Origin: Lysobacterales bacterium
GTDB taxonomy: Bacteria; Pseudomonadota; Gammaproteobacteria; Xanthomonadales; Wenzhouxiangellaceae
Assembly (NCBI GenBank): GCA_022360675.1
Contig: JAKSCJ010000110.1
Location: 1-34,023 of the forward strand
DNA: 34,023 nucleotides
Direction: 5' to 3'
Positions 7,254 through 14,933 of the stretch are shown in pieces (position 1 is the stretch's first letter; each line of letters starts with the position of its first letter). A program made the translations under genes and the position numbers. The notes beneath the pieces were generated by a model, which was not told the DNA's origin, did not search any database, and saw only the letters and a program-made list of their open reading frames with translations.

Positions 7254-7817
7254 TCAGTGACCTAAAGCGGCGCTAATGCGCGCATTGATTTCTTCAATGT
7301 CGCCCAAACCGTCAACTTGAGTCAGCTTATTTTGTTGCTGGTAATAGCCGGTAACCGGAGCGGTTTTCTCTTCATACACCTGCATACGCTTACGAATCAC
7401 CTCTGGGGTGTCATCGCTGCGGTTTTCCAGCTCGGCACGCTTAGCTAAACGGTCTACAATGTGATCCACATCCACATGAATTAACAAAGCGTGTTCGACG
7501 GGTGCATTTAACTCGGCCAACACGCCATCTAACGCTTCGGCTTGGGATAGATTGCGCGGATAACCGTCCAGGATGAAACCAGGCTTAGCATCATCTTGGC
7601 TCAAACGCTCTTTAATTAATGCCAGCATGAGATCATCGGGAACCAGTTCACCGCGATTCATAATGGCTTCGGCTTGTTGGCCGAGTTCGGTCTGGTCCTG
7701 CACCGCCTGACGCAATAAAACGCCGGTGGAGATATGCGGAACATTTAAAGTCTTGGTCAAAATGGTGGCTTGGGTTCCTTTACCAGAACCGGGAGCCCCT
7801 AACAGCACGATACGCAT
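7254..7817 (-). CDS. adk: Adenylate kinase, short type
   Basis: The enzyme interconverts ATP + AMP and 2 ADP in the cytoplasm. The P-loop GAPGSGKGTQ is at residues 7-16, followed by HISTGVLLR, the AMP-binding ILDGYPRNLSQAE and RKRMQVYEEKTAPV. At 187 residues it is the short form without the roughly 30-residue LID insertion of the usual gammaproteobacterial enzyme (about 214). It may therefore be a second adenylate kinase rather than the only copy. It faces away from the PPi-type phosphofructokinase gene across a 269-base gap. Confidence 0.93.
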   Translation of the reverse strand: MRIVLLGAPGSGKGTQATILTKTLNVPHISTGVLLRQAVQDQTELGQQAEAIMNRGELVPDDLMLALIKERLSQDDAKPGFILDGYPRNLSQAEALDGVLAELNAPVEHALLIHVDVDHIVDRLAKRAELENRSDDTPEVIRKRMQVYEEKTAPVTGYYQQQNKLTQVDGLGDIEEINARISAALGH

Positions 7818-7947
7818 CGGCTAAAATCTCTTTGAAAACCAAAGCGGGTTACGCTAACGTCTGCCGTCATCCAAGTCAAACCTAATTGCGGTCATGCGCC
7901 GCATTACGCGGGAGATGGCCAAAAGATCAACAGCGTTAGCCCGAATG

Positions 7948-7965
7948 GACAGCATGAATGCTGTC
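7948..7965. promoter_or_regulatory. 18-bp inverted repeat between adk and pfp
   Basis: GACAGCAT and ATGCTGTC are perfect 8-bp arms around a two-base spacer, placed between the divergent adk and phosphofructokinase genes. A tight spacer like this suits a dimeric DNA-binding protein better than an RNA hairpin. The rest of the 7818-8086 gap shows no gene. Confidence 0.35.
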
Positions 7966-8086
7966 TATAGCAAGCTTAACGGCAAGCAGCATATAAAGGT
8001 CAATTCGACTTTGGTACGGACCGGATCATCCGCGCAAAGCTGCTGCACCACTGCACACGTATAGACAAACAATAGGAACTTAAATA

Positions 8087-9349
8087 ATGGCGCGTAAAAA
8101 TTTGCTGTACGCACAATCCGGTGGTGTGACACCGGTCATTAATGCCACCGCCTGTGGTGTGATCGAAACCGCTCGCAACCATCGCGATCAAATTGGCAAA
8201 GTCTTTGCCGCCAAAGATGGCATTCTCGGAGCTTTGCGTGAAGATTTAATCGATACCAGCAAAGAAACCAAAAGCGTGGTGGCTGGCCTGCGCCATACGC
8301 CCGGCGGTGCTTTTGGTTCGTGCCGTTACAAGTTAAAGAGTATTGAAGAAAACCTCGCCGAATACGAACGCCTCATTGATGTTTTCGCGGCACATAATAT
8401 CGGTTACTTCCTGTACAACGGCGGTGGCGATTCCGCCGATACCGCTCACAAAGTCTCGCAAATCGGTAAAAAACTGGGTTACCCCATTCAATGTATCGGT
8501 GTACCAAAAACCATCGATAACGATCTACCTATCACCGATGTATGCCCCGGCTTTCCATCTGTGGCCAAATACGTGGCCGTATCGATCATGGAAGCCAGCT
8601 TAGATGTCATGTCCATGGCCTCAAGCTCAACTAAAGTCTTCATTCTTGAAGTCATGGGCCGCCATGCGGGTTGGATTGCGGCGGCCGGTGGCATGGCACA
8701 ACGCGAAACCGGTGATCCACCGCATATTATTTTGTTCCCTGAAGTCACCTTCGACGAAGCCGCTTTCTTAGCTAAAGTCGAAACCTCGGTGAAAAAATAC
8801 GGCTATTGCTCCATTGTTGTATCTGAAGGCGTGAAAAACCCAGACGGTCAATTCTTAGCCGACGCCGGCACCCGCGATGCCTTTGGCCATGCCCAATTAG
8901 GTGGTGTAGCGCCGGTGGTGGCCAATCTGGTGAAAAGCAAGCTGGGTTATAAATATCACTGGGCGGTTTCCGACTACCTGCAACGTTCGGCTCGTCATAT
9001 CGCGTCTAAAGTAGATGCCGAGCAAGCCTACGCCGTGGGTAAAGCCGCTGTCGACTATTGCTTGCAGGGTAAAAGCGGCGTGATGCCCGTCATTGAGCGC
9101 ACCTCAGATAAACCTTTCCGCTGGAAAATTGCCGAAGCCAAGCTCAGCAAAATTGCCAACCGCGAAAAGAAAATGCCAAAGGGCTTTATCACACGCGACG
9201 GCTTTGGTATCACCAATCGTTGCCGCACCTACTTAGAGCCATTGATTCGGGGCGAGGATTACCCTCCTTACGACAAACAAGGCTTGCCCAAGTATGTGCG
9301 TATCAAGGGTATTTTGGTGAATAAAAAGCTTGATGAATGGTCGGCTTAA
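8087..9349 (+). CDS. pfp: 6-phosphofructokinase, PPi-dependent type
   Basis: This 420-residue enzyme phosphorylates fructose 6-phosphate, probably with pyrophosphate, and so can run reversibly. Glycine-rich motif GGGDS is at residues 112-116, with Asp at the position that is Gly in ATP-dependent enzymes. The catalytic loop is PKTIDND (140-146), with Lys where ATP enzymes have Gly; both changes mark PPi specificity. Other family parts are MGRHAGWIAAA and EVTFDE. AGGAA lies ahead of the ATG. Its neighbour is adenylate kinase, which fits an energy-saving glycolysis linked to PPi and AMP turnover (inference). Phosphoryl-donor specificity is predicted, not proven. Confidence 0.93.
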   Translation: MARKNLLYAQSGGVTPVINATACGVIETARNHRDQIGKVFAAKDGILGALREDLIDTSKETKSVVAGLRHTPGGAFGSCRYKLKSIEENLAEYERLIDVFAAHNIGYFLYNGGGDSADTAHKVSQIGKKLGYPIQCIGVPKTIDNDLPITDVCPGFPSVAKYVAVSIMEASLDVMSMASSSTKVFILEVMGRHAGWIAAAGGMAQRETGDPPHIILFPEVTFDEAAFLAKVETSVKKYGYCSIVVSEGVKNPDGQFLADAGTRDAFGHAQLGGVAPVVANLVKSKLGYKYHWAVSDYLQRSARHIASKVDAEQAYAVGKAAVDYCLQGKSGVMPVIERTSDKPFRWKIAEAKLSKIANREKKMPKGFITRDGFGITNRCRTYLEPLIRGEDYPPYDKQGLPKYVRIKGILVNKKLDEWSA

Positions 9350-9658
9350 AAGCCACAGTCGATAAGTGCTGAAAATTTCACGCCATCGATCAAAGATGGT
9401 GTCAGCAGATGATACCCGGGCGAGTACCGGGGACGAAACGGGGCCCGTCGTGGCCCCGATTTAGTTTGGCCAATGAGCCGCGCTAAGTGTTATGCACAGG
9501 CCGTTGTGTACAAGGGCTTATGCAATTGCCTCATAACTAATTGGGTCAGCAGCCCGCGCTAAGTCTGCACTTATCAATGGTTAGCAGGCAGTTTAGCCAA
9601 GCAAGTTGATTCAGATCATGGTTTAATTTCGTCTTCGATCATCAACATGGAGTGACAA
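9350..9658. other. Intergenic region pfp to aldo/keto reductase
   Basis: Apart from the terminator, the gap holds an 11-bp direct repeat, CCGCGCTAAGT, at 9478-9488 and 9554-9564, each followed within a few bases by TGCAC. No gene or clear promoter was found. Confidence 0.4.
9439..9467 (+). terminator. Terminator-like hairpin after pfp
   Basis: CGGGGCC and GGCCCCG form a 7-bp GC stem with a six-base loop, followed by ATTTAGTTT. It is about 90 bases past the stop codon and is a plausible Rho-independent terminator with a broken U-run. Confidence 0.6.
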
Positions 9659-10483
9659 ATGATCCATCTGGATATGCACGGCACTCGCATTCCAGCCTTG
9701 GGCTTAGGGACTTTTCAATTGCCGTCCAACACTGCCACTTACATGGTTGAAGCCGCTTTAGACATCGGCTACCGTCACATCGACTCGGCACAGATCTACG
9801 ATAACGAGTCCCATGTAGGCTGGGGTTTACAGCGTAGCAGCGTTCCCCGAGAAGACTACTTCCTCACCACCAAAGTGTGGGTCGACAATATCCGTAGCAA
9901 TAATATTCAACGCTCGGTGGAAAACACCTTAAAGAATCTACAAACCGAGTATGTGGATTTACTCTTATTGCATTGGCCCACACCCGATGTTCCCTTCAGC
10001 CAAAGCTTAGCTGCTTTAAGCGAACTCACGCGCTCGGGTAAAGCCAAACATATTGGTATCAGCAACTACAACTGCCAGCAAGTTCAAGATGCCTGTGCGC
10101 ACAGTGAGATTCCATTACTCACCAATCAGGTGGAGTATCACACCTATTTGAATCAAAACCGTGTGCTAGATACCATTCGGCAAAACAATATGTGCCTCAC
10201 GGCCTACTCACCACTGGCCCAAGGTCGCCTATTAAACGACGCGGTATTACAAGCGATCGGACAAAAACACAGCAAGACCGTTTGTCAGGTGGCATTACGT
10301 TGGCTCATTCAACAAGGCCAGGTAATGGCGATTCCCCGCAGCAGTAAGTTGGAACACGCCAAAGAGAATCTGGATATCTTCGACTTCGAGCTGAGTGATG
10401 ACGATATGAAAACCATCGATCAACTCACACAAAACCAGGTACGGGTGATTAACCCTGAGCACCTGGCACCCGATTGGGACTAA
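9659..10483 (+). CDS. Aldo/keto reductase (2,5-diketo-D-gluconate reductase-like)
   Basis: This 274-residue NADPH-dependent carbonyl reductase has the full catalytic tetrad: Asp42 and Tyr47 (in IDSAQIYDNE), Lys72 (TTKVW) and His105 (LLHWP). Typical family segments HIGISNYN, NQVEYHTYLNQ, AYSPLAQGRLL and IPRSSKLEHAKEN follow, so it belongs to the DkgA/DkgB branch, which reduces methylglyoxal and keto-gluconates. The physiological substrate is not readable from sequence. GGAG lies eight bases ahead of the ATG. It stands alone between two long gaps. Confidence 0.93.
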   Translation: MIHLDMHGTRIPALGLGTFQLPSNTATYMVEAALDIGYRHIDSAQIYDNESHVGWGLQRSSVPREDYFLTTKVWVDNIRSNNIQRSVENTLKNLQTEYVDLLLLHWPTPDVPFSQSLAALSELTRSGKAKHIGISNYNCQQVQDACAHSEIPLLTNQVEYHTYLNQNRVLDTIRQNNMCLTAYSPLAQGRLLNDAVLQAIGQKHSKTVCQVALRWLIQQGQVMAIPRSSKLEHAKENLDIFDFELSDDDMKTIDQLTQNQVRVINPEHLAPDWD

Positions 10484-11028
10484 TCAGCTTATGCCTTAAG
10501 CCAAAGAAATTTAGCCTGGGGAAATGAAAAACCAATGCCATTGGAACTATGAATCCAATGGCAACATGAAGCGCTCAGGTTTAACCCAGCTATAACCGTT
10601 CCACAAATATTACCCATCCGTGGCTTAAACTGTGCTAAAAATAAGTCCACAAAGTGGGCTAGCGAAAGTTTCGTTCATTTATGGAGGGCAGCCCTATTTG
10701 CCTGCCCCCACTCATCACCTGCTTGATCATGGCCAAATAGACCAATCTGGCTCTACCGCTCGCCATGCCGCATGCTGACAACAATCTGAAAATTCAGCCA
10801 CTTAACATTGAAATTGCCATTTATGGCATATTCAATAACGAAACCGCATTTACTCGAAACCACTTCTTGCTATCCACATGCATTGTGCTATTACATCAGC
10901 TGTGGCCGAAGTAATTTTGGGAGAGTGGCCACATCGACTCTGGCTGCGGCAACGGATTGTGCGACAACAAAAATAACATCACTATGGTGAGGAACCATCG
11001 CCGCGATCCTGTGAACGGGGGATGTTCA
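10484..11028. other. 545-bp intergenic region with two long inverted repeats
   Basis: The gap contains a 10-bp-arm inverted repeat at 10536-10563 (TGCCATTGGA, 8-base loop, TCCAATGGCA) and a 30-bp near-palindrome at 10807-10836. A weaker stem (GGGCAG/CTGCCC) lies near 10685-10706. A 60-codon open frame at 10808-10990 has no ribosome binding site and an unusual composition, so I do not call it. Confidence 0.5.
10807..10836. promoter_or_regulatory. 30-bp near-palindrome upstream of the DUF6502 gene
   Basis: Arms read ATTGAA, two mismatched bases, TGCCAT, a TT centre, ATGGCA, two bases, TTCAAT, so 12 of 14 pairs match. It lies about 190 bases upstream of the DUF6502 start. It is a candidate operator; the protein is unknown. 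Confidence 0.35.
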
Positions 11029-11940
11029 ATGAAAAACTTTAATTATCAAGCGGACCATCCAATTCCTGAACCACGTTCAGAAATGATCATGCAAGCCGCT
11101 TACCGGATGGCACGCGTTTTTGTGAAACTATTTAGCCCATATCTGCAAACCGCAGTGCTGGCCGAGATGGTGACCCAAGCGGGTGTCGAAAATGCCGAGC
11201 AACGCTGTAAAAAAGACACTCCGGGTCAAAAAATTACCCTGAGCAAATTAAGCTTGATGACGGGAACCTCGACCACCATCATCAAAGGCTTACAGAAAAA
11301 GCCGCGTCAACTTGGCGATTACCAGGTTTGTGCCGAAGCTGCGATTTTGGCGCGTTGGTGCAAAGACCCTGAACTGCGCAGTATGAGCGGTAAACCTGCC
11401 GATTTGCCGATCTTCGGGCCTGAGGGCAGCTTCCAAAGCCTGGTGACGCGTCAGGCAGGACGTGGAATATCGACGCGTACCGTGTTAGATCGAATGATTG
11501 CCACGGGAAATTTGGAAATCGTCAATCGACATTTTGTGCGTATAATTGATGCAAACTGGCGCTTTATCGAAGATAATGAAGATCAGTTTCTCGATTACGG
11601 GACTCAGGCTATAGCGAGTCTCGCAACAACCGTCGAAAACAACCTTCAGCACCGAAATGCCCCTGAAGGAAAACTTGTTGAAAGGCGGGTATATTCGATA
11701 AAGATTCCCGAGAAATTACAAAATAAGGTTCGCAAAGGAATCAACGAAATCGTAATTCGCCAAAAAGAAGAATTAGGCGCTTATTTACGATCCTTTGAAG
11801 ACACTACATTACCCGAGAACACACGCCTCATAGGTGTTGGTTATTACCATTGGCAAAGCCCGCTTGATGAGTGCGATTTTTATACCAACCTCACCCGTAA
11901 GCTGTATTTAGCCAGCAAAAACGATGAGACCATTCCATGA
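11029..11940 (+). CDS. DUF6502 family protein
   Basis: This 303-residue cytoplasmic protein fits the DUF6502 pattern. Near the N-terminus is a helical block (MIMQAAYRMARVFVKLF), then a helix-turn-helix-like segment (ITLSKLSLMTGTSTTIIKGL) and a central conserved stretch ARWCKDPELR followed by LVTRQAGRGIS. The HTH suggests DNA binding (inference); no function is established. I chose the ATG at 11029 because GGGGGA lies six bases upstream; the open frame extends to 10957 without support. It is coupled by an ATGA overlap to a small exported protein, a pairing I would expect for this family, whose partner is often DUF5666; the partner here does not look like DUF5666. Confidence 0.8.
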   Translation: MKNFNYQADHPIPEPRSEMIMQAAYRMARVFVKLFSPYLQTAVLAEMVTQAGVENAEQRCKKDTPGQKITLSKLSLMTGTSTTIIKGLQKKPRQLGDYQVCAEAAILARWCKDPELRSMSGKPADLPIFGPEGSFQSLVTRQAGRGISTRTVLDRMIATGNLEIVNRHFVRIIDANWRFIEDNEDQFLDYGTQAIASLATTVENNLQHRNAPEGKLVERRVYSIKIPEKLQNKVRKGINEIVIRQKEELGAYLRSFEDTTLPENTRLIGVGYYHWQSPLDECDFYTNLTRKLYLASKNDETIP

Positions 11941-12308
11941 TAAAGAAATTACTTCTATCTATTTTTCTCATTGCAGCCTGTTCATTGAACGTAGTAAACG
12001 CTGAGAACGAACAAGGCACAGGTTTATACATCCAAGTCGACATCGATAATCAAAGCCGTGTCGTTTTGCAAATTGAATCTGGCGAATTACAAGCCATGGG
12101 CAGCGCTTTTGGGCCTCGCGGCTTTGCCGAGGTAACTTTAGACGCCACCTACAAAGGCCAGCTGATTCCCAACTGGGGTAAAGCGGAAATTTCGCTGGAA
12201 TGTAATCAAGCCAGTGTGATTGTTTACCAGTTAGTTCAGCAGCAATATGTTGAGCGTGCGGCATCGTTGATTAAAACCGACTACTGCATGCGTTCCATCG
12301 CACAGTAA
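11937..12308 (+). CDS. Small exported protein of unknown function
   Basis: This 123-residue protein starts with a signal peptide (MIKKLLLSIFLIAACSLNVVNA), probably cut after ANA-type VNA near residue 22. An internal Cys at 15 in LIAAC leaves a lipoprotein reading possible. The mature part is beta-rich with two cysteines (in LECNQ and DYCMR) that could form a disulfide. I recognise no family. Its start overlaps the DUF6502 stop (ATGA), so the two are translated together. Confidence 0.7.
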   Translation: MIKKLLLSIFLIAACSLNVVNAENEQGTGLYIQVDIDNQSRVVLQIESGELQAMGSAFGPRGFAEVTLDATYKGQLIPNWGKAEISLECNQASVIVYQLVQQQYVERAASLIKTDYCMRSIAQ

Positions 12309-12492
12309 CTAAGGCTTTCATCAATAAGAACGCGCTGGCGATAAGAATAAAACGTTGGCCCCGCGGGGAAGCGGGGCCATCAATAGCCATGCCATAGACA
12401 CCCTTAAGGGGGAAGGGGTTGGTGTCAGTCGCCCGGTTTTACGCGAGCCACCCGATACGGCTTCGTCAATCGTCAAGGGGGAGGCGCTCAAT

Positions 12493-12543
12493 TCACTGGC
12501 TGTGGCAAGCAGCCAAAGCGAGTATAAAAAGAAGCTGTCTCAT
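12493..12543 (-). other. Very short ORF resembling a lipoprotein signal peptide, possible gene remnant
   Basis: The minus strand encodes MRQLLFILALAACHSQ and a stop; LAAC is a lipobox-like end. The open sequence continues in the neighbouring frame for about 57 codons (SELSASPLTIDEAVSGG and on) to near 12310. One missing or extra base would join the two, so this could be a frame-shifted lipoprotein gene. Chance is equally possible. Confidence 0.2.
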
Positions 12544-12551
12544 CACTTAAG

Positions 12552-12583
12552 TCTCAAAAAAAATTGCTCGATTCAGCAATTTT
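12552..12583 (-). terminator. Minus-strand terminator-like hairpin
   Basis: On the minus strand AAAATTGCT and AGCAATTTT form a 9-bp stem with a six-base loop, and the right arm continues into a run of eight T in all. It is oriented against all nearby annotated genes and lies at the 3' end of a 40-codon minus-strand ORF. Confidence 0.5.
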
Positions 12584-12695
12584 GCCCTGCCTCTAGCTCC
12601 GCCGCCACACTGATTCCGCCCACACTTACTCCGCACGTAAGTACTAGCGTTGACCCGACAATCACTTCATAGTTTAAGCTGCCACTCATCGCCAT
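12573..12695 (-). CDS. Possible 40-residue small membrane protein
   Basis: The frame starts at an ATG at 12695 (MAMSGSLNYEVIVGSTLVLT, then a hydrophobic stretch CGVSVGGISVAAELEAGQNC) and stops inside the loop of the minus-strand terminator. GGA lies seven bases ahead of the start. Residues 11-32 could span a membrane. The direct junction of stop codon and terminator is what makes it credible; codon evidence is too short to weigh. It lies upstream of and opposite to the gene at 12706. Confidence 0.3.
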   Translation of the reverse strand: MAMSGSLNYEVIVGSTLVLTCGVSVGGISVAAELEAGQNC

Positions 12696-12705
12696 TTTTG
12701 AGTCC

Positions 12706-13179
12706 ATGCTTATGTCTTCATCAAGCCACAGCACAGCTAAAGCTAGCAAGCCTTTTAAGCCCAGTGCCGAGCAGCTAGCCTTCTTAGAAGCGTTGCATCA
12801 CGCCACATTGCCGCCCCAACAATTTACGCATCGCGATCATCTGCACTACGCTTGGTTGCTACTTCGCCTGCATTCGTTCGAGATCGCCTGCGCCCGCTGC
12901 CTGGCAGGTATTTGGTATTACGCAAACCATCTGGGTGCTCACGATAAATTCCATTTCACCCTCACACGCGCCAGCTTATTTCTTGTTGCTCAGCGACAAC
13001 AGCAATGCATGGCCGATGATTTCGAGCAGTTTTTAGCCGCTAATTCCGACTTACTCAGTCAATTTTCTGAGCTCATCGCCCAACACTACAGCCCCCAGCA
13101 ACTCGCTAACCCTGCCGCTAAAAGCGGCTGGCTGGCTCCCGATCGCCTGCCGCTGCCACTCTTGCCGCACAATGAGTAA
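12706..13179 (+). CDS. Small histidine-motif protein of unknown function, paired with MerR regulator
   Basis: This 157-residue cytoplasmic protein carries the motifs FTHRDHLHYAWLLLR (near residues 40-54) and KFHFTLTRA (near 84-92). I recall small proteobacterial proteins of this style, with H-x-H and KxHxTLT motifs, but no function or firm family name. The histidines could bind a metal (inference). A second ATG six bases downstream is an alternative start; the ribosome binding site is weak for both. It overlaps the MerR gene by eight bases, so the two are co-translated, and the regulator may control or sense what this protein handles. Confidence 0.7.
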   Translation: MLMSSSSHSTAKASKPFKPSAEQLAFLEALHHATLPPQQFTHRDHLHYAWLLLRLHSFEIACARCLAGIWYYANHLGAHDKFHFTLTRASLFLVAQRQQQCMADDFEQFLAANSDLLSQFSELIAQHYSPQQLANPAAKSGWLAPDRLPLPLLPHNE

Positions 13180-13741
13180 GGCGCAGCAGCACGCTAATAC
13201 GATTCAAATTAGTGCGTTGGCAAAGCGCTATGGTTTATCGCGCAGCACGCTCTTGCACTATCACAAGATCGGTTTGCTGATTCCCAGCCAGCGCGGCGAA
13301 AACGGCTATCGTTTTTACACCGCAAGCGACTGCCAACGGCTGGAACAGATTGTGATGTATCGCGAGGCGGGATTATCTTTAGGCGATATCAAGGCGCTCG
13401 TACATCAGCAGCAGCCACGCCCAGTGCGCGTGCTTGAGCAACGGCTTGCCCAAATCCATCAAGAAATTCAACACCTCAGAAAACAACAGCAGCTCATCGT
13501 CGCTCTGTTAGGCGAGCAGCCACAACATGGCGAGCAAGCCGTGCTCGATAAACAAGCCTGGGTTGCTTTACTCCAGAAAAGCGGCATGAGCGATGACGAT
13601 ATGTGGCAATGGCATGCGCATTTCGAGCACAGCATGCCCGAACAACATGAGGATTTTCTCGTTAGTTTGGGTATTGAACTTGAGGAAATTGAACAGATTC
13701 GAAGCCACTCCCGTGCCCTCATCAAGCGTGACGATCAGTAA
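13172..13741 (+). CDS. MerR family transcriptional regulator
   Basis: This 189-residue protein has a MerR winged helix-turn-helix at about residues 10-78 (ISALAKRYGLSRSTLLHYHK, then IGLLIP and GYRFY) and a long dimerisation helix at about 85-115. The C-terminal 70 residues form an acidic effector part without the conserved cysteines of metal-sensing MerR proteins, so an organic signal or protein-level effect is more likely. It starts inside the last codons of the upstream gene (ATGAGTAA). No MerR-type spaced promoter was identified. Confidence 0.93.
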   Translation: MSKAQQHANTIQISALAKRYGLSRSTLLHYHKIGLLIPSQRGENGYRFYTASDCQRLEQIVMYREAGLSLGDIKALVHQQQPRPVRVLEQRLAQIHQEIQHLRKQQQLIVALLGEQPQHGEQAVLDKQAWVALLQKSGMSDDDMWQWHAHFEHSMPEQHEDFLVSLGIELEEIEQIRSHSRALIKRDDQ

Positions 13742-13849
13742 AAGCCAAACCGCCAGCACTTGAGGATTACAGCAAGCGAACCAATGATTGAGCTATGTCA
13801 TCGCTTTTAAGTTTGATGGCAATGTCATGTTTACGCCAGAGGTCTGCCT

Positions 13850-14665
13850 GTGTTGCCTTATGTGTTTCTCAGCGCCGGTTTACTCGCCATCGGCTTAGCC
13901 GTTTGGTGGCCGGGCTTTCGCCTACGTCGCGCCATGGCGCAACAGTTTCCACCCGAGTGGGAGCGTATTCTCATCGCCAATTTGCCACCGTACCGACGCA
14001 TGCCTGTGAAATGGCGGCAACGTTTGCAGCAGCTCATCCAGCGCTTTGTGCACGAAAAGCAGTTTGTGGGTAATGGCGGTTTGGTCATTAACGATGAAAT
14101 GCGTATCACCATCGCCGGGGCCGCCTGTCTTTTGGTATTGAATCGCCCGTCTACGGTGTATCAGGCCTTACGTTTTATCTATGTTTACCCCGATAGCTTC
14201 CACGCCCCCGTTAAACATCACGACGAATCGGGTGTGGTGAGCAGTGGATACGCCAGCCGCAGTGGCGAGTCTTGGAGTAACGGCAAGGTGATTTTGTCGT
14301 GGAACGATATTCTCATCGGTACGCGTAATTTCACCGATGGCAATAATGTAGCGCTACACGAATTCGCCCACCAGTTAGATCAAGAATCTGGCAGTACCAA
14401 CGGCGCGCCCTTACTTGATCGCAATTCGGCCTACACCCGTTGGGCTGAGGTGTTTACTCAGGAATACCGGGATCTCGTTAACGATGCCCGCTTTGGTCGC
14501 CAAAGTTTGATGGATCATTACGGGGCCACGAATCCCGCCGAGTTCTTTGCCGTGGCCACCGAGACCTTCTTCGAGCAACCTCAAACCATGGCCGACAAAC
14601 ATCCCGAGCTGTTTCAACAGCTCTCGAACTACTACAAGATCGACCCGCGCACCTGGCATGACTGA
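13850..14665 (+). CDS. mtfA: Zinc-dependent peptidase MtfA
   Basis: MtfA is a zinc metallopeptidase that in E. coli binds the repressor Mlc and so modulates glucose PTS expression. The 271-residue protein has the zinc motif HEFAH (His170, Glu171, His174) followed by QLDQ, and the downstream NPAEFFAVATETFFEQP segment that supplies the third ligand. A hydrophobic N-terminal segment (about residues 3-20) may anchor it to the membrane. The start is GTG at 13850 with AGAGG seven bases ahead; no ATG fits. It overlaps the GIY-YIG gene by eight bases. Confidence 0.93.
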   Translation: MLPYVFLSAGLLAIGLAVWWPGFRLRRAMAQQFPPEWERILIANLPPYRRMPVKWRQRLQQLIQRFVHEKQFVGNGGLVINDEMRITIAGAACLLVLNRPSTVYQALRFIYVYPDSFHAPVKHHDESGVVSSGYASRSGESWSNGKVILSWNDILIGTRNFTDGNNVALHEFAHQLDQESGSTNGAPLLDRNSAYTRWAEVFTQEYRDLVNDARFGRQSLMDHYGATNPAEFFAVATETFFEQPQTMADKHPELFQQLSNYYKIDPRTWHD

Positions 14666-14927
14666 CAACGCATGCTGGTGGGTGTATATCATCGAAGCCG
14701 ATGACAGCAGCCTGTACACGGGTATCAGCACCGATGTGGAACGGCGTTTTCAACAACACGCCACAGGCAAAGGAGCCAAGTATTTCAACGCGCGCCAACC
14801 GCATCGTATCGTTTGGCGCGAGAAACAAAGCACACGCTCAGCGGCCAGCCAACGCGAGGCCGCCATCAAGAAAATGAGCCGCCAAGCCAAACTGCAGCTC
14901 ATTGCCAGCAAGCACAGTGCTCAGTAG
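14658..14927 (+). CDS. GIY-YIG nuclease-superfamily protein (YhbQ/UPF0213 type)
   Basis: This 89-residue protein is a single GIY-YIG domain: VYIIEA and LYTGIS carry the two signature tyrosines, followed by VERRFQQHATGKGAKY and AASQREAAIKKMSR with the catalytic-site Arg and Glu positions. Small proteins of this family resemble UvrC/SLX1 nucleases; their role is not well established. It starts within the last codons of mtfA. It converges with thrC with only six bases between the stop codons. Confidence 0.92.
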   Translation: MTDNACWWVYIIEADDSSLYTGISTDVERRFQQHATGKGAKYFNARQPHRIVWREKQSTRSAASQREAAIKKMSRQAKLQLIASKHSAQ

Positions 14928-14933
14928 TATCGG

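Larger units (their letters stand above)
12309..12705. other. 397-bp intergenic region with several hairpins
   Basis: Three strong inverted repeats lie here: 12356-12379 (TGGCCCCGC/GCGGGGCCA), 12397-12426 (GACACC/GGTGTC with an inner CCCTT/AAGGG) and 12560-12583 (AAAATTGCT/AGCAATTTT). The first and third are followed by T-rich sequence on the minus strand only, although all neighbouring genes are on the plus strand. Short minus-strand frames end at or near these hairpins. A 105-codon plus-strand open frame at 12355-12672 has no ribosome binding site and reads through the hairpins; I do not call it. Confidence 0.5.

Noticed and set aside
10808..10990. 60-codon plus-strand ORF
   Set aside because: No ribosome binding site, it begins within a palindrome and runs into the DUF6502 leader; probably chance.
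12355..12672. 105-codon plus-strand ORF
   Set aside because: No ribosome binding site, it runs through three strong hairpins, and its composition is unlike the neighbouring proteins.
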